From positions 27,079,118 through 27,143,117 of the forward strand of contig OX442314.1 of assembly GCA_949358305.1 (NCBI GenBank): a stretch of 64,000 nt of DNA, read 5' to 3'. The DNA is from Strigamia acuminata. Its lineage: Eukaryota > Arthropoda > Chilopoda > Geophilomorpha > Linotaeniidae. This document shows positions 63,820-64,000 of the stretch, piece by piece. The position numbers and the translations under genes are program-made. The notes below the pieces were generated by a model, which was not told the DNA's origin, made no database searches, and worked only from the letters and a program-made list of their open reading frames with translations. Every line of letters begins with the position of its first letter. Positions within the stretch are counted from its first letter, which is position 1.

Positions 63820-64000
63820 GGGGAAATTGGAGGTGGCGCAATGTTTGGCCACCAGAGGGTCACTTCGGTGACACACTCTGTATTGGGACATTTTATTTTA
63901 TTTATTTTTTTTTTTTTTTTTACATCTGCTACAATCACTTGAATCCAAACCCATCGAATCGAAAATAATATTTATTTAACATTCTTCAGTACAAAATAGT
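63783..64000 (+). repeat. BEL 3' LTR, partial
   Basis: Same start as 58225. After GGGACATTTTA it has a T-rich run (63891-63921) where the 5' LTR has a longer unique stretch, then rejoins at CATCTGCTACAATCAC. Cut by the window end at ACAAAATAGT, about 20 bp before the expected LTR end. Confidence 0.92.

Larger units (their letters stand above)
58225..64000 (+). mobile_element. BEL/Pao LTR retrotransposon, nearly full length
   Basis: 5' LTR 58225-58532, tRNA-Phe primer site, one gag-pol ORF, polypurine tract (GGGAGGGGGGAC, 63771-63782) and a 3' LTR that starts at 63783 and runs to the window end. Inserted upstream of exon 3 of P450 unit F. The target duplication cannot be checked because the right flank is outside. 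Confidence 0.95.

Overview
The window is a repeat-choked stretch of an invertebrate animal genome, most likely an arthropod. The host genes have spliceosomal introns and the DNA is AT-rich. The mobile elements include Ty3/gypsy, copia, BEL/Pao, hAT, mariner-like and Tigger-like families. BEL/Pao argues against plants, fungi and mammals. The species cannot be named from the sequence alone.

Host genes: from about 6.9 kb to 58.1 kb on the minus strand lies one tandem array of cytochrome P450 genes of the CYP2 clan. I count six eight-exon units (A to F) and one deletion fossil. All share the same exon lengths. Units B (32885-36989), C (38115-42288) and D (42798-47549) look intact, each giving a P450 of about 486 residues. 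Unit A (6930-30871) is split inside exon 4 by a gypsy element and has lost its C-terminus. Units E (48007-54106) and F (54576-58141) share a one-base frameshift in exon 6, and F also lacks exons 1-2 next to a BEL element. The fossil at 31355-31525 joins exon 1 directly to the tail of exon 8.

Retroelements: (1) 1-4.2 kb, minus strand, a gypsy-like element with an intact gag and the start of pol, joined by a textbook -1 frameshift site. (2) 8513-27946, plus strand, a very large gypsy-like element (about 12.8 kb without its own insert). It has 1076-bp LTRs, a 4-bp target duplication inside P450 exon 4, a tRNA-Pro primer site, gag with an internal amber codon, a -1 frameshift site and complete pol. 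In the env position it carries a spliced third ORF of unknown family. Each LTR carries five consecutive hairpins with different stems but one shared apical motif. (3) 19069-25668, minus strand, a copia element with identical 458-bp LTRs and an intact pol, nested inside the third ORF of element 2. (4) 58225-64000, plus strand, a BEL/Pao element with an intact 1743-codon gag-pol, whose stop codon lies inside its 3' LTR.

The introns and spacers of the array hold MITEs, foldback elements, two short-unit minisatellites, and hAT, Tigger and mariner remnants. Several insertions are shared between units while others have empty-site counterparts, so the duplication order can be read from them. The most novel material is element 2: its third ORF and its LTR hairpin array.
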